Shown here in pieces: positions 1 through 7,282 of a stretch of DNA of 12,369 bases. How positions within the stretch are numbered: position 1 is the stretch's first letter; each line of letters opens with the position of its first letter. The stretch comes from M3007 sp041160955 (GTDB lineage Bacteria; Bacteroidota; Bacteroidia; Chitinophagales; Saprospiraceae): the NCBI GenBank assembly GCA_041160955.1, contig JBEAVK010000069.1:1-12369 (forward strand). The letters run 5' to 3'. A program made the position numbers and the translations under genes. A model generated the notes under the pieces. That model was not told where the DNA came from, made no database searches, and saw only the letters and a program-made list of their open reading frames with translations.

Positions 1-1
1 T

Positions 2-166
2 TTTACCCCACACAGGCAATCATACCCGTCTGCTTCTGATGCTGCTATAATTACTGAAACACCGGGCTATGCGCCCGCAGATGCTCCATGTGCTTTCGGC
101 GATAAAAAATTGAAACTTCGCCAAGCAGACAGCTCTATACCGTCAGCGAAAGACGGCGCACGGTAA
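2..166 (+). CDS. Possible 3' end of an unidentified gene (left-truncated, weak)
   Basis: One forward frame is open from the window edge to a TAA at 164-166 (54 codons). The peptide is rich in Ala, Ser, Asp and Pro and ends in a basic stretch ...SAKDGAR. I recognise no family. An open run of this length arises by chance fairly often in six frames, so this is only a possibility. Two short hairpins lie inside it: CGGGC/GCCCG at 63-77 and CCGTC/GACGG at 140-156. They could equally mean that this is non-coding intergenic DNA. Sequence left of the window would decide. Confidence 0.2.
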   Translation, partial: FTPHRQSYPSASDAAIITETPGYAPADAPCAFGDKKLKLRQADSSIPSAKDGAR

Positions 167-425
167 TAATAATCTGCCCGAATTAATATAATGGCTATGT
201 TTTTAAAGCCTCATTCCTTATCAAGCCCTAAAGATCATTTTTTCAAAAAAAATATTTTTGTATCAGATATGCAGAAATATTAAACCCTAGAGCTACCTTT
301 GGCCATATTTATACTGAGCGTCGCTGGGGTTTGTGCATAGATTTATAAGGACGTTATACGATTTACACGTACAAAACCCACGGAGTCGAAGTGTGCTTAT
401 TAACTAATCTATCAAAACATTACGT
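167..425 (+). promoter_or_regulatory. Promoter and long 5' leader of symporter 1
   Basis: The interval contains an AT-rich block at 238-260 (T6-C-A8-TATTTTTG). Exactly 33 nt later comes TACCTTTGGCCATATTTAT at 294-312, whose first eight bases (294-301) fit the Bacteroidota -7 consensus TAnnTTTG. The same two blocks with the same 33-nt spacing occur upstream of the second symporter (2565-2587 and 2621-2639), which argues that they are functional. I see no TTG at the usual 17-23 nt upstream of the -7 box. The leader from 313 to the ATG is 113 nt, against 50 nt in the second copy. Both leaders end in nearly the same sequence, ATCAAAACATT(A/G)CGT, right before the ATG. No Shine-Dalgarno sequence is visible. 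167-237 shows nothing I can name. Confidence 0.55.
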
Positions 426-2102
426 ATGCAAATTAATGACTACATTGTTTTTATCTTGTACTTCATCGTGGTATCGGTGTATGGCTACTGGATATACAAC
501 CGTAAGAAAGCAAAAGAAACCTCAGCAAATGATTTTTTCTTAGCCGAAGGCTCTCTCACATGGTGGGCTATTGGCGCATCTTTGATCGCTTCCAATATTT
601 CTGCCGAGCAGATGATTGGTATGTCGGGTTCGGGATTTAAAATGGGGCTTGCTATCGCTACCTACGAGTGGATGGCAGCAGCAACATTGATGATTGTGGC
701 TATTTTCTTTATTCCTGTTTACCTGAAAAACAAGATTTATACCATGCCACAGTTCCTGAGCCAACGCTACAACGACCGCGTGGCGATGATTATGGCCATA
801 TTTTGGCTTTTTCTGTATGTAGTGGTCAATCTAATGTCCATTTTGTACTTAGGGGCATTGGCGATCAATGGCATTTCGGGGCTTAGTGTACTGTTTTGTA
901 TTTTGGCATTGGCTATTTTTGCTATTGTGATTACCTTGGGCGGTATGAAAGTGATTGGCTATACCGATATTATTCAGGTCTTTTTCCTGATATTGGGTGG
1001 ATTGGTAGCGACCTATATTGCCCTGAATTTGGTGGCCAATCAAGCAGGAACAGAAGGTGTATTTAATGGTCTTAGTGTACTTCGGACAGAAGCGGATGAC
1101 CATTTTCACATGATTTTTAGCCGAGATAATTCAAATTATTTGGATTTGCCGGGCCTCACCATCCTGATTGGGGGTATGTGGATCGTTAACCTTAACTATT
1201 GGGGTTGTAACCAGTATATTACGCAACGTGCGTTGGGAGCCGATCTAAAAACCGCGCGTGCGGGTCTTTTGTTTGCGGCGTTTCTCAAGTTGTTGATGCC
1301 CGTTATTGTCGTATTGCCGGGTATTGCTGCGTACTATTTGCACCAAAAGGGTATGTTCCAAACAGAAATGCTCGATTCAAAAGGTATTGTGGATGTGAAC
1401 AAAGCGTATCCTTCTTTGCTCAATCTGCTTCCGGTGGGTATGAAAGGTTTGGCTTTTGCGGCACTTACAGCGGCTATTGTAGCTTCTTTGGCTGGAAAGG
1501 CCAATAGTATTGCTACGATTTACACCTTAGATATTTACAAAAAAGCCATCAACCCTAATGCCAGTGAAGAAAAATTGGTGTCATTGGGTCGTGTAGTGGT
1601 GATTGTGGCTATGGCTGCGGCGGTGGTACTTTCATTGCTCATTGGAGAAAAACTGATGGGCGAGGGCAAGCAGGGTTTCCAATACATTCAGGAATATACA
1701 GGATTTGTTTCGCCGGGTATTTTTGCGATGTTTATCTTGGGTTTCTTCTGGAAAAAAACGAGTTCCAATGCGGCCATGTTTGCGACAATTGGCGGTTTTG
1801 TCCTGTCTATTATTTTGAAGTTTTTACCACAATTGGTCAACCTCGCCTTTTTGGCTCCAATGGGTTTTGCGGTTAAAAACAAAGATGGTATTTATGAAAT
1901 TCCGTTCTTGGATCGTATGGGCTTTGTATTCCTTACTTGCGTTATTGGGATGTATATCATTAGCAATATTGATTTTAAAGGACGCAATAACCCACAAGGG
2001 CTTGAAATTGATGCTTCGATGTTCCGCACTTCGCGTGGGTTTGCCATTGGCGCATTCGTTATATTGGCTACTTTGACGGTATTATATACTATATTTTGGT
2101 AA
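426..2102 (+). CDS. Sodium/sugar symporter, SSS (SGLT-like) family, copy 1
   Basis: A 558-aa inner-membrane Na+/solute symporter, of full family length, with many hydrophobic helices. It resembles the Vibrio galactose transporter vSGLT along its whole length (comparison from memory). Counterparts of vSGLT sugar-site residues are visible: Q62 and E81 (NISAEQ and YEWM motifs), N255 and gate Tyr Y258 (NLNYWG), K288 (AAFLKLLMP) and Q422 (YIQEYTGF). The vSGLT position Ser91 is Ala84 here. In the Na2-site helix (AALTAAIVAS, 345-354) the second serine is kept (S354) but the first is Ala353. Sugar transport is therefore likely, though the exact substrate cannot be read. The ATG at 426 is chosen because the second copy begins at the equivalent codon with the same preceding sequence. 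No operon partner follows; palindromic repeats and a minus-strand tRNA lie downstream. Confidence 0.93.
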   Translation: MQINDYIVFILYFIVVSVYGYWIYNRKKAKETSANDFFLAEGSLTWWAIGASLIASNISAEQMIGMSGSGFKMGLAIATYEWMAAATLMIVAIFFIPVYLKNKIYTMPQFLSQRYNDRVAMIMAIFWLFLYVVVNLMSILYLGALAINGISGLSVLFCILALAIFAIVITLGGMKVIGYTDIIQVFFLILGGLVATYIALNLVANQAGTEGVFNGLSVLRTEADDHFHMIFSRDNSNYLDLPGLTILIGGMWIVNLNYWGCNQYITQRALGADLKTARAGLLFAAFLKLLMPVIVVLPGIAAYYLHQKGMFQTEMLDSKGIVDVNKAYPSLLNLLPVGMKGLAFAALTAAIVASLAGKANSIATIYTLDIYKKAINPNASEEKLVSLGRVVVIVAMAAAVVLSLLIGEKLMGEGKQGFQYIQEYTGFVSPGIFAMFILGFFWKKTSSNAAMFATIGGFVLSIILKFLPQLVNLAFLAPMGFAVKNKDGIYEIPFLDRMGFVFLTCVIGMYIISNIDFKGRNNPQGLEIDASMFRTSRGFAIGAFVILATLTVLYTIFW

Positions 2103-2145
2103 GCAATTAATGGCCAAAATTAAGCATTGATCGAGGGGTATGTCC

Positions 2146-2263
2146 GACCCAGAAAGGGTCAAATGTTTATAGAGCAATTTGGATGTATGACATTCGACCC
2201 CGACAGGGTCGCATGCGTATTGAAACCACGATTTTGCTATACACATTTGACCCATTCTGGGTC
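2146..2263. repeat. Three short GACCC-N5-GGGTC palindromes (REP-like)
   Basis: GACCC-N5-GGGTC units sit at 2146-2160, 2196-2210 and 2249-2263, about 50 bp apart. Units 1 and 3 are near-perfect inverted copies of each other over about 21 nt: 2146-2166 against the reverse complement of 2243-2263, with one mismatch. They share an AAATGT tail outside the stem. Unit 2 has a CGACCC/GGGTCG stem and a different tail. They look like intergenic repetitive palindromes of the REP type and could act as mRNA 3'-end structures for symporter 1. The whole stretch 2103-2386 has no gene that I can see. Confidence 0.65.
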
Positions 2264-2386
2264 GTTCAACCGCTACAAAGATGCTAAAAACTGAGACTTT
2301 TAACCCTAAGTAAACTTATTTTACAGTGTATTGAGTGCATTGGTTTTGAGCACGCTATTGTTGTCCAAAAAACTAAACACACAAAG

Positions 2387-2422
2387 AAAAAGCCGCTTTA
2401 GACATGATGTCCAAAGCGGCTT
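2387..2422 (-). terminator. Rho-independent terminator of tRNA-Cys
   Basis: The arms are 2390-2405 and 2407-2422 (AAGCCGCTTTAGACAT and ATGTCCAAAGCGGCTT on the + strand). They pair along 16 positions with a single non-Watson-Crick pair. On the minus-strand RNA that pair is a G-U wobble, while on the plus strand it is an A-C mismatch, which supports minus-strand use. The A-tract at 2387-2391 gives the U-run on the minus transcript. It lies 10 nt past the tRNA 3' end. Confidence 0.85.
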
Positions 2423-2431
2423 AATTTGTAG

Positions 2432-2502
2432 AGGTTTCTAGCAGATTCGAACTGCTGTAGCAGGTTTTGCAGACCTGTGCCTAACCGCTCGGCCAAGAAA
2501 CC
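2432..2502 (-). tRNA. tRNA-Cys (anticodon GCA)
   Basis: A 71-nt cloverleaf reads on the minus strand. The acceptor is GGTTTCT/AGAAACC, the D-stem GCC/GGC, and the anticodon stem CAGGT/ACCTG with loop CTGCAAA (anticodon GCA). The T-arm is AGCAG-TTCGAAT-CTGCT. The discriminator base is U, as expected for tRNA-Cys. CCA is not encoded. A promoter lies just upstream and a terminator just downstream, so this is a monocistronic tRNA gene placed between the two symporter genes and transcribed against them. Confidence 0.97.
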
Positions 2503-2518
2503 ATTGCTAAACGGGACG

Positions 2519-2550
2519 CAAAGATACAGTCATTTTATTCACTTGTGCAA
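2519..2550 (-). promoter_or_regulatory. Promoter of tRNA-Cys
   Basis: On the minus strand TTG (2550-2548) is separated by 21 nt from TATCTTTG (2526-2519). This matches the Bacteroidota -33 TTG / -7 TAnnTTTG pattern with normal spacing. The tRNA 5' end (2502) is 16 nt past the -7 box. It is the best consensus promoter in the window. Confidence 0.75.
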
Positions 2551-2564
2551 TAGGTACGCAAAAG

Positions 2565-2689
2565 TTTTTCCAAAAAAATATTTTTTGAGGTGAAAAGATA
2601 GGTTTATTGAGCGGTACATCTACCTTTGGCCATATTTATTAGGAACAAGATACTTATTCCTTACTTGCTCATTTATCAAAACATTGCGT
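2565..2689 (+). promoter_or_regulatory. Promoter and short 5' leader of symporter 2
   Basis: The AT-rich block 2565-2587 (TTTTTCC-A7-TATTTTTTG) and the -7-type box TACCTTTG (2621-2628, within TACCTTTGGCCATATTTAT) are separated by 33 nt, as in front of copy 1. The leader after the conserved block is only 50 nt. It ends ATCAAAACATTGCGT directly before the ATG. The block points away from the divergent tRNA-Cys promoter. Confidence 0.6.
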
Positions 2690-4366
2690 ATGCAAACTAG
2701 AGACTACATTGTATTTATACTCTACTTCATCGTTGTATCGGTGTATGGTTATTGGATTTATAACCGAAAGAAAGCAAAAGAAACTTCGGCTAACGATTTC
2801 TTTTTGGCCGAAGGCTCTCTTACTTGGTGGGCCATTGGGGCATCTCTGATTGCTTCCAATATCTCTGCTGAGCAATTTATAGGCGTTTCGGGTTCGGGTT
2901 TTAAAATGGGTCTTGCCATTGCTACCTACGAGTGGATGGCCGCAGCAACGCTTTTAGTAGTGGCTGTTTTCTTTATTCCAGTCTATTTGAAAAATAAGAT
3001 ATACACGATGCCTCAGTTTTTGAGCCAACGTTACGATAACCGCGTGGCCATGATTATGGCGATATTTTGGCTTTTCCTTTATATTGTGGTCAATCTGATG
3101 TCCATTTTGTACCTTGGAGCATTGGCAATCAATGGCATTTCGGGGCTTAGTGTGCTCTTTTGTATTTTAGCCTTATCTGTATTTGCCATTATTATCACCT
3201 TAGGCGGTATGAAAGTGATTGGCTATACCGATATTATTCAGGTCTTTTTCTTGATATTGGGTGGATTGGTAGCGACTTATATTGCACTTAATTTGGTGGC
3301 CCAACAGGCTGGTTTGGAAGGTGTATTTAATGGTCTTAGTGTACTCAGAACAGAAGCAGATGACCATTTTCACATGATTTTCCACCAAGACAACCCTAAT
3401 TATATGGATTTGCCAGGGTTGTCTGTACTGATTGGCGGTATGTGGATTGCAAACCTGAATTATTGGGGTTGTAACCAATACATTACGCAACGAGCATTAG
3501 GTGCCGACCTTAAAACAGCGCGTGCAGGTCTGCTGTTTGCTGCATTCCTCAAACTACTGATGCCCGTTATTGTTGTATTACCCGGTATTGCGGCATATTA
3601 TTTGCACCAAAAAGGGATGTTCCAAACTGAAATGCTCGATTCAAAAGGTATTGTGGATGTAAATAAAGCATATCCTTCTTTGCTCAATTTGCTTCCTGTA
3701 TATATGAAAGGTTTGGCTTTTGCAGCACTTACGGCTGCTATTGTGGCTTCGTTAGCGGGTAAAGCCAATAGTATCGCTACTATTTTCACACTAGATATTT
3801 ACAAAAAAGCCATTAACCCAACTGCCAGCGAAGAAAAACTGGTTTCTATGGGACGAGTTGCTGTAGTAGTGTCTATGGGTATTGCGGTAGTGCTTTCGTT
3901 GGTTGTTGGCGAACAACTAATGGGCGAAGGCAAACAGGGTTTCCAATATATTCAGGAATATACAGGATTTGTATCCCCGGGTATTTTTGCGATGTTTATC
4001 CTTGGTTTCTTCTGGAAAAAAACCAGTTCTAATGCAGCGATGTTTGCAACAATTGGCGGTTTTATTTTATCTATTTTCTTGAAGTTTTTGCCACAGTTTG
4101 TCAACCTCGCCTTTTTATCACCGATGGGTTTTGCAGCGAAAAACGGCAAGGGTATTTATGAAATTCCGTTTATAGATCGTATGGGCTTTGTATTCCTTAC
4201 GTGCGTTATCGGGATGGTTATCATTAGTAATATCGACTTTAAAGGCAGGAATAACCCACAAGGGCTCGAAATTGACGCTACTATGTTCCGTACTTCGCGT
4301 GGGTTTGCGATTGGGAGTATGGTCATTCTTGCGCTTTTGACAGCGTTATACACCATTTTTTGGTAG
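2690..4366 (+). CDS. Sodium/sugar symporter, SSS (SGLT-like) family, copy 2
   Basis: A 558-aa inner-membrane Na+/sugar symporter, a tandem paralogue of the gene at 426. My manual alignment finds about 48 substitutions and no indels (about 91% identity). The same putative sugar and sodium residues are kept: Q62, E81, N255, Y258, K288, Q422 and S354, with Ala at 84 and 353. Differences cluster in a few helices and loops. Residue 66, next to the expected outer gate (vSGLT Met73), is Val here and Met in copy 1. Residue 338 is Tyr instead of Gly. An in-frame TTG lies two codons upstream (2684), but the ATG at 2690 matches the start of copy 1 exactly and is preferred. The GH57-like gene starts 30 nt after the stop, so cotranscription is likely. 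Confidence 0.94.
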   Translation: MQTRDYIVFILYFIVVSVYGYWIYNRKKAKETSANDFFLAEGSLTWWAIGASLIASNISAEQFIGVSGSGFKMGLAIATYEWMAAATLLVVAVFFIPVYLKNKIYTMPQFLSQRYDNRVAMIMAIFWLFLYIVVNLMSILYLGALAINGISGLSVLFCILALSVFAIIITLGGMKVIGYTDIIQVFFLILGGLVATYIALNLVAQQAGLEGVFNGLSVLRTEADDHFHMIFHQDNPNYMDLPGLSVLIGGMWIANLNYWGCNQYITQRALGADLKTARAGLLFAAFLKLLMPVIVVLPGIAAYYLHQKGMFQTEMLDSKGIVDVNKAYPSLLNLLPVYMKGLAFAALTAAIVASLAGKANSIATIFTLDIYKKAINPTASEEKLVSMGRVAVVVSMGIAVVLSLVVGEQLMGEGKQGFQYIQEYTGFVSPGIFAMFILGFFWKKTSSNAAMFATIGGFILSIFLKFLPQFVNLAFLSPMGFAAKNGKGIYEIPFIDRMGFVFLTCVIGMVIISNIDFKGRNNPQGLEIDATMFRTSRGFAIGSMVILALLTALYTIFW

Positions 4367-4396
4367 AGAACGATAACAACAAACACAAATTAAAAC

Positions 4397-6805
4397 ATGA
4401 GATACGTTTGTATTCACGGGCATTATTATCAGCCTCCACGCGAAAACGCTTGGTTAGAAACGGTGGAAGAACAAGAAAGTGCCTACCCGTGGCACGATTG
4501 GAATGCGCGCATCAACCATGAGTGTTATGCACCTAATGCAGCAGCCCGTATCTTGGATGATAGTGGAAAAATTTATAAAATTAGAAATAATTATAATCGT
4601 ATTTCTTTCAATTTTGGGCCTACATTGCTCTCCTGGCTGCAAGAAAACGATCCGCAGGCGTACGAATTAATCCTCTTGGCCGATCAAAAAAGTGCGGTGC
4701 GCTTTGGTGGCCATGGTTCTGCTTTAGCGCAAGTGCACAGCCACCTGATTATGCCTTTGTGCAATTACCGCGACAAAGTGACGCAGGTGGTATGGGGCAT
4801 TAAAGACTTTGAGTTTCGTTTCAATCGCAAGCCCGAAGGTATGTGGCTAGCAGAAACCGCTGTAAATACCGAAACACTAGAGGTGCTGGCTGCTCATGAT
4901 ATAAAATTTACGATTCTAGCACCACGGCAGGCAAAGGCAATACGTAAAAATGACGGATCGGAGTGGACACCCGTGCAAACAGAGAGTATAGACACGCGGC
5001 ATCCGTATTGGTGCAATTTGCCCAGTGGCCGCAAAATTGCGGTATTCTTTTACCACGGCGGTGTTTCGCAAGCCGTTGCTTTTGAAAGGATACTAAACAA
5101 TGGTAAAGGCTTTGCAGAACGGATTCTGACTATTTTGGATAAAGATCCAAATCGCCCGCAATTGGCGCATATTGCTACCGATGGCGAAAGTTATGGCCAC
5201 CACCACCGCTTTGGTGAAATGGCATTGGCCGATGCACTCAACTATATTGAAGATACCGGAAAAGCGACATTGACCAATTACGGCCAGTTTTTGGAATTGT
5301 TTCCGCCGGAGTATGAGGCGCAAATCCATGAAAATTCGTCGTGGAGCTGCGTGCACGGCATAGAACGTTGGCGTAGTGACTGTGGTTGTAATTCGGGGCG
5401 TGCAGGCTGGCACCAACGCTGGCGCAAACCACTCCGCGATGCATTCGATGATTTACGCGATAAATTGATTCCTATTTTTGAACACGAATCGGTACGGTTA
5501 CTGCGCGACCCGTGGGTGGCTCGGAATGACTATATCGATATCCTGTTGCACCAACACGATGAGGGCGTTATTAAAAAGTTCTTCCAAAAACATGCACTCC
5601 GTGTTTTAAGCGAACAGGAACGCACAACGGTACTCCGACTGATGGCCATGCAGCGGCATGCTATCCTGATGTACACAAGTTGTGGTTGGTTTTTTGACGA
5701 AATATCGGGCATCGAGACCAATCAGATCTTGCAATACGCACTACGCGCGATGGATTATGCGCAAGACCTTGGACTCGGTAGCCTGCATGATGCTTTTGAG
5801 CAAAAACTCAGTTTGTCGCCAAGTAATGTATTTGCGAATGGTTCAGAGAGTTACAAACACCATGTGGTACCCACGCGGGTAACGCTGGAAAGGGTAGCTA
5901 TGCACTTTGCCGTTGCTTCTTTATTTGAGGATGACCCAGAAGGTTTGGACTTATTCAATTATACGGCTTCTGTGGGCTTTTTTGAGAAAATTGAAGCAGG
6001 TACACCGCAATTGGTAGGTGGAAGGCTACATATTCGTTCAAAAATAACGGGATACGAACGCGATTTTTGCTTCGCAGTGCTGTACCTCGGCCAACAGCAT
6101 ATTATCGGGAATATCAGCGAATCCATGAATGCTTCTACTTTTGAAGATATGTGGAAGTTAACATCAGCGGCTTTCCGATCGGCCAATATGGGAGAAGTAA
6201 TTGGTGCTTTGCAGCAGTATTTTGGTCCCGAAAAATTTACGTTGAGCAGTTTGTTCAAAGATGAACGGAGCAAGATCATCCGCGAAATAACCGAATCGGG
6301 GATGTTGGTAGCAGAGGGTAATTTTAAAAATGTTTTTAATGATAATTACCAGCTGATGAGTGGCCTACAAGCCGAACGCCTCCAAATTCCCGATACCTGG
6401 CGTAATGTGGCTGCTTATGTACTCAATACGGAATTACTCGACTTTTTCATGTTTAAAGAAACCGTCGATCCGCGCAAATTGCGCCGTATTGCGGAGGATA
6501 TTAAGCGTTGGCAAATTAAAATGGTTGATGTTGAAGCGGTTCAATTGGCCGTCAGCAATCGGATTTATAGTGAAATTAATAACCTTAATATGGAGGTTAC
6601 ATCCTTGACGCGGGTACATTGGCTCAATGAGGTCATTCAGGTGATTCAGACCCAAACGGATCTAAAACCAGATATTTGGCGTTCGCAAAATGTATTTTAT
6701 CTGTTCACAAAGGGGTACAGAAAAGGGCAATGGGTATTTTCGAATGAGGAATGGAAAAAGGCGTTTGAATTGTTGGCCGAATTATTAAAGGTGCGTTTAT
6801 CGTAA
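4397..6805 (+). CDS. GH57-like glycosidase with DUF3536-type C-terminal region
   Basis: An 802-aa protein with no signal peptide, so cytoplasmic. The N-terminal ~300 residues look like a glycoside hydrolase 57 (alpha-amylase/alpha-mannosidase-like) barrel. It has a HGHYYQPP motif at 7-14, the expected nucleophile Glu153 in GMWLAETAV, and the expected acid/base Asp262 in TDGESYGHH. A Trp/Cys-rich stretch follows (W317, C318, C329, C331, W338, W342). The long helical remainder and total length fit the GH57-DUF3536 architecture. By family it should act on alpha-linked glucans or oligosaccharides, but the substrate of this subgroup is not known to me. Its position 30 nt behind a sugar symporter fits a role in sugar storage or breakdown. 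The ATG at 4397 follows an A-rich leader typical of Bacteroidota, and the conserved motif begins at residue 7, supporting this start. Confidence 0.85.
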   Translation: MRYVCIHGHYYQPPRENAWLETVEEQESAYPWHDWNARINHECYAPNAAARILDDSGKIYKIRNNYNRISFNFGPTLLSWLQENDPQAYELILLADQKSAVRFGGHGSALAQVHSHLIMPLCNYRDKVTQVVWGIKDFEFRFNRKPEGMWLAETAVNTETLEVLAAHDIKFTILAPRQAKAIRKNDGSEWTPVQTESIDTRHPYWCNLPSGRKIAVFFYHGGVSQAVAFERILNNGKGFAERILTILDKDPNRPQLAHIATDGESYGHHHRFGEMALADALNYIEDTGKATLTNYGQFLELFPPEYEAQIHENSSWSCVHGIERWRSDCGCNSGRAGWHQRWRKPLRDAFDDLRDKLIPIFEHESVRLLRDPWVARNDYIDILLHQHDEGVIKKFFQKHALRVLSEQERTTVLRLMAMQRHAILMYTSCGWFFDEISGIETNQILQYALRAMDYAQDLGLGSLHDAFEQKLSLSPSNVFANGSESYKHHVVPTRVTLERVAMHFAVASLFEDDPEGLDLFNYTASVGFFEKIEAGTPQLVGGRLHIRSKITGYERDFCFAVLYLGQQHIIGNISESMNASTFEDMWKLTSAAFRSANMGEVIGALQQYFGPEKFTLSSLFKDERSKIIREITESGMLVAEGNFKNVFNDNYQLMSGLQAERLQIPDTWRNVAAYVLNTELLDFFMFKETVDPRKLRRIAEDIKRWQIKMVDVEAVQLAVSNRIYSEINNLNMEVTSLTRVHWLNEVIQVIQTQTDLKPDIWRSQNVFYLFTKGYRKGQWVFSNEEWKKAFELLAELLKVRLS

Positions 6806-6859
6806 CGGCGGTATCGACCCAATTCCTAACAATGAATAAAAAACCATTTGTCACAAACT

Positions 6860-6894
6860 GGCATATATTTTACCAATGGGCAAAATTATATGCC
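6860..6894. promoter_or_regulatory. Operator-like dyad upstream of the small Cys-motif gene
   Basis: GGCATATA (6860-6867) and TATATGCC (6887-6894) form a perfect 8-bp inverted repeat centred at 6877. The inner parts (TTTTACC and GGGCAAAA) continue the symmetry with one 1-nt offset and one mismatch. The dyad ends one base before the -7 box TACATTTG (6896-6903), so a bound protein would cover the -33 region. That position suits a repressor or a closely placed activator. The regulator is unknown. Confidence 0.5.
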
Positions 6895-6895
6895 G

Positions 6896-6903
6896 TACAT
6901 TTG
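6896..6903 (+). promoter_or_regulatory. -7 promoter box (TACATTTG) of the small Cys-motif gene
   Basis: The box matches TAnnTTTG and lies 10 nt before the ATG at 6914. The transcript would have almost no leader. It also argues against the longer in-frame start at 6848, which lies upstream of this box. No convincing -33 TTG is seen. Confidence 0.5.
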
Positions 6904-6913
6904 CCGGAATTTT

Positions 6914-7282
6914 ATGCACAAACTACTCATAATCTGTATTTTATCTGGCATACTTGCACAGGCCTCCATGCGAAGCGCTTGGGTCGTGTATTATTATGCC
7001 AGCAAAAGTGAGTTCGTGCAACAATGCGTCAATCGCGATAAACCAGACCTGCATTGCGATGGTAAATGTGCCTTGCTCAACAACATGAAGGCCTCCGAGG
7101 AACACCTACCATACCTGCCTAGTGCATTAAGGCAATTAAACGACATTATGTACGATTTGCCCGAGGTATTGTTCCAGTTGAGCCTGTTTTACCATGCGGA
7201 AGCACCCACACAACCTAAATTTGCGTATGTGTTTCCAGCATTTAAAAGTCCTGTGAAGGGTATATTTAAGCCACCCGCCTGA
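6914..7282 (+). CDS. Small membrane-anchored or secreted protein with C-x9-C-x3-C motif
   Basis: A 122-aa protein. The N-terminus is hydrophobic (MHKLLIICILSGILAQASM, residues 1-19), a signal peptide or single membrane anchor. It is followed by the motif CVNRDKPDLHCDGKCAL (38-54) with C38, C48 and C52, then a soluble tail ending ...IFKPPA. I recognise this layout (Cys, Asn-x-Asp-Lys-Pro, CxGKC, C-terminal Pro-Pro) as a type of small hypothetical protein common in Bacteroidota near TonB receptors and metal genes; I know of no assigned function. The cysteines could bind a metal ion. The frame opens at 6848, but the start at 6914 is preferred: the hydrophobic segment starts there, and the dyad and -7 box cover the upstream part. 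The TonB receptor follows downstream with its own promoter candidate. Confidence 0.75.
   Translation: MHKLLIICILSGILAQASMRSAWVVYYYASKSEFVQQCVNRDKPDLHCDGKCALLNNMKASEEHLPYLPSALRQLNDIMYDLPEVLFQLSLFYHAEAPTQPKFAYVFPAFKSPVKGIFKPPA

Noticed and set aside
2146..2263. Mini CRISPR array, because three repeats occur at ~50-bp spacing
   Set aside because: The units are 15-bp palindromes with variable loops, one copy is inverted relative to another, and no cas gene is in view.
426..4366. Assembly artefact explaining the duplicated symporter
   Set aside because: The copies differ at about 48 residues and at many silent sites, have different leaders, and are separated by a tRNA gene, so they are true paralogues.
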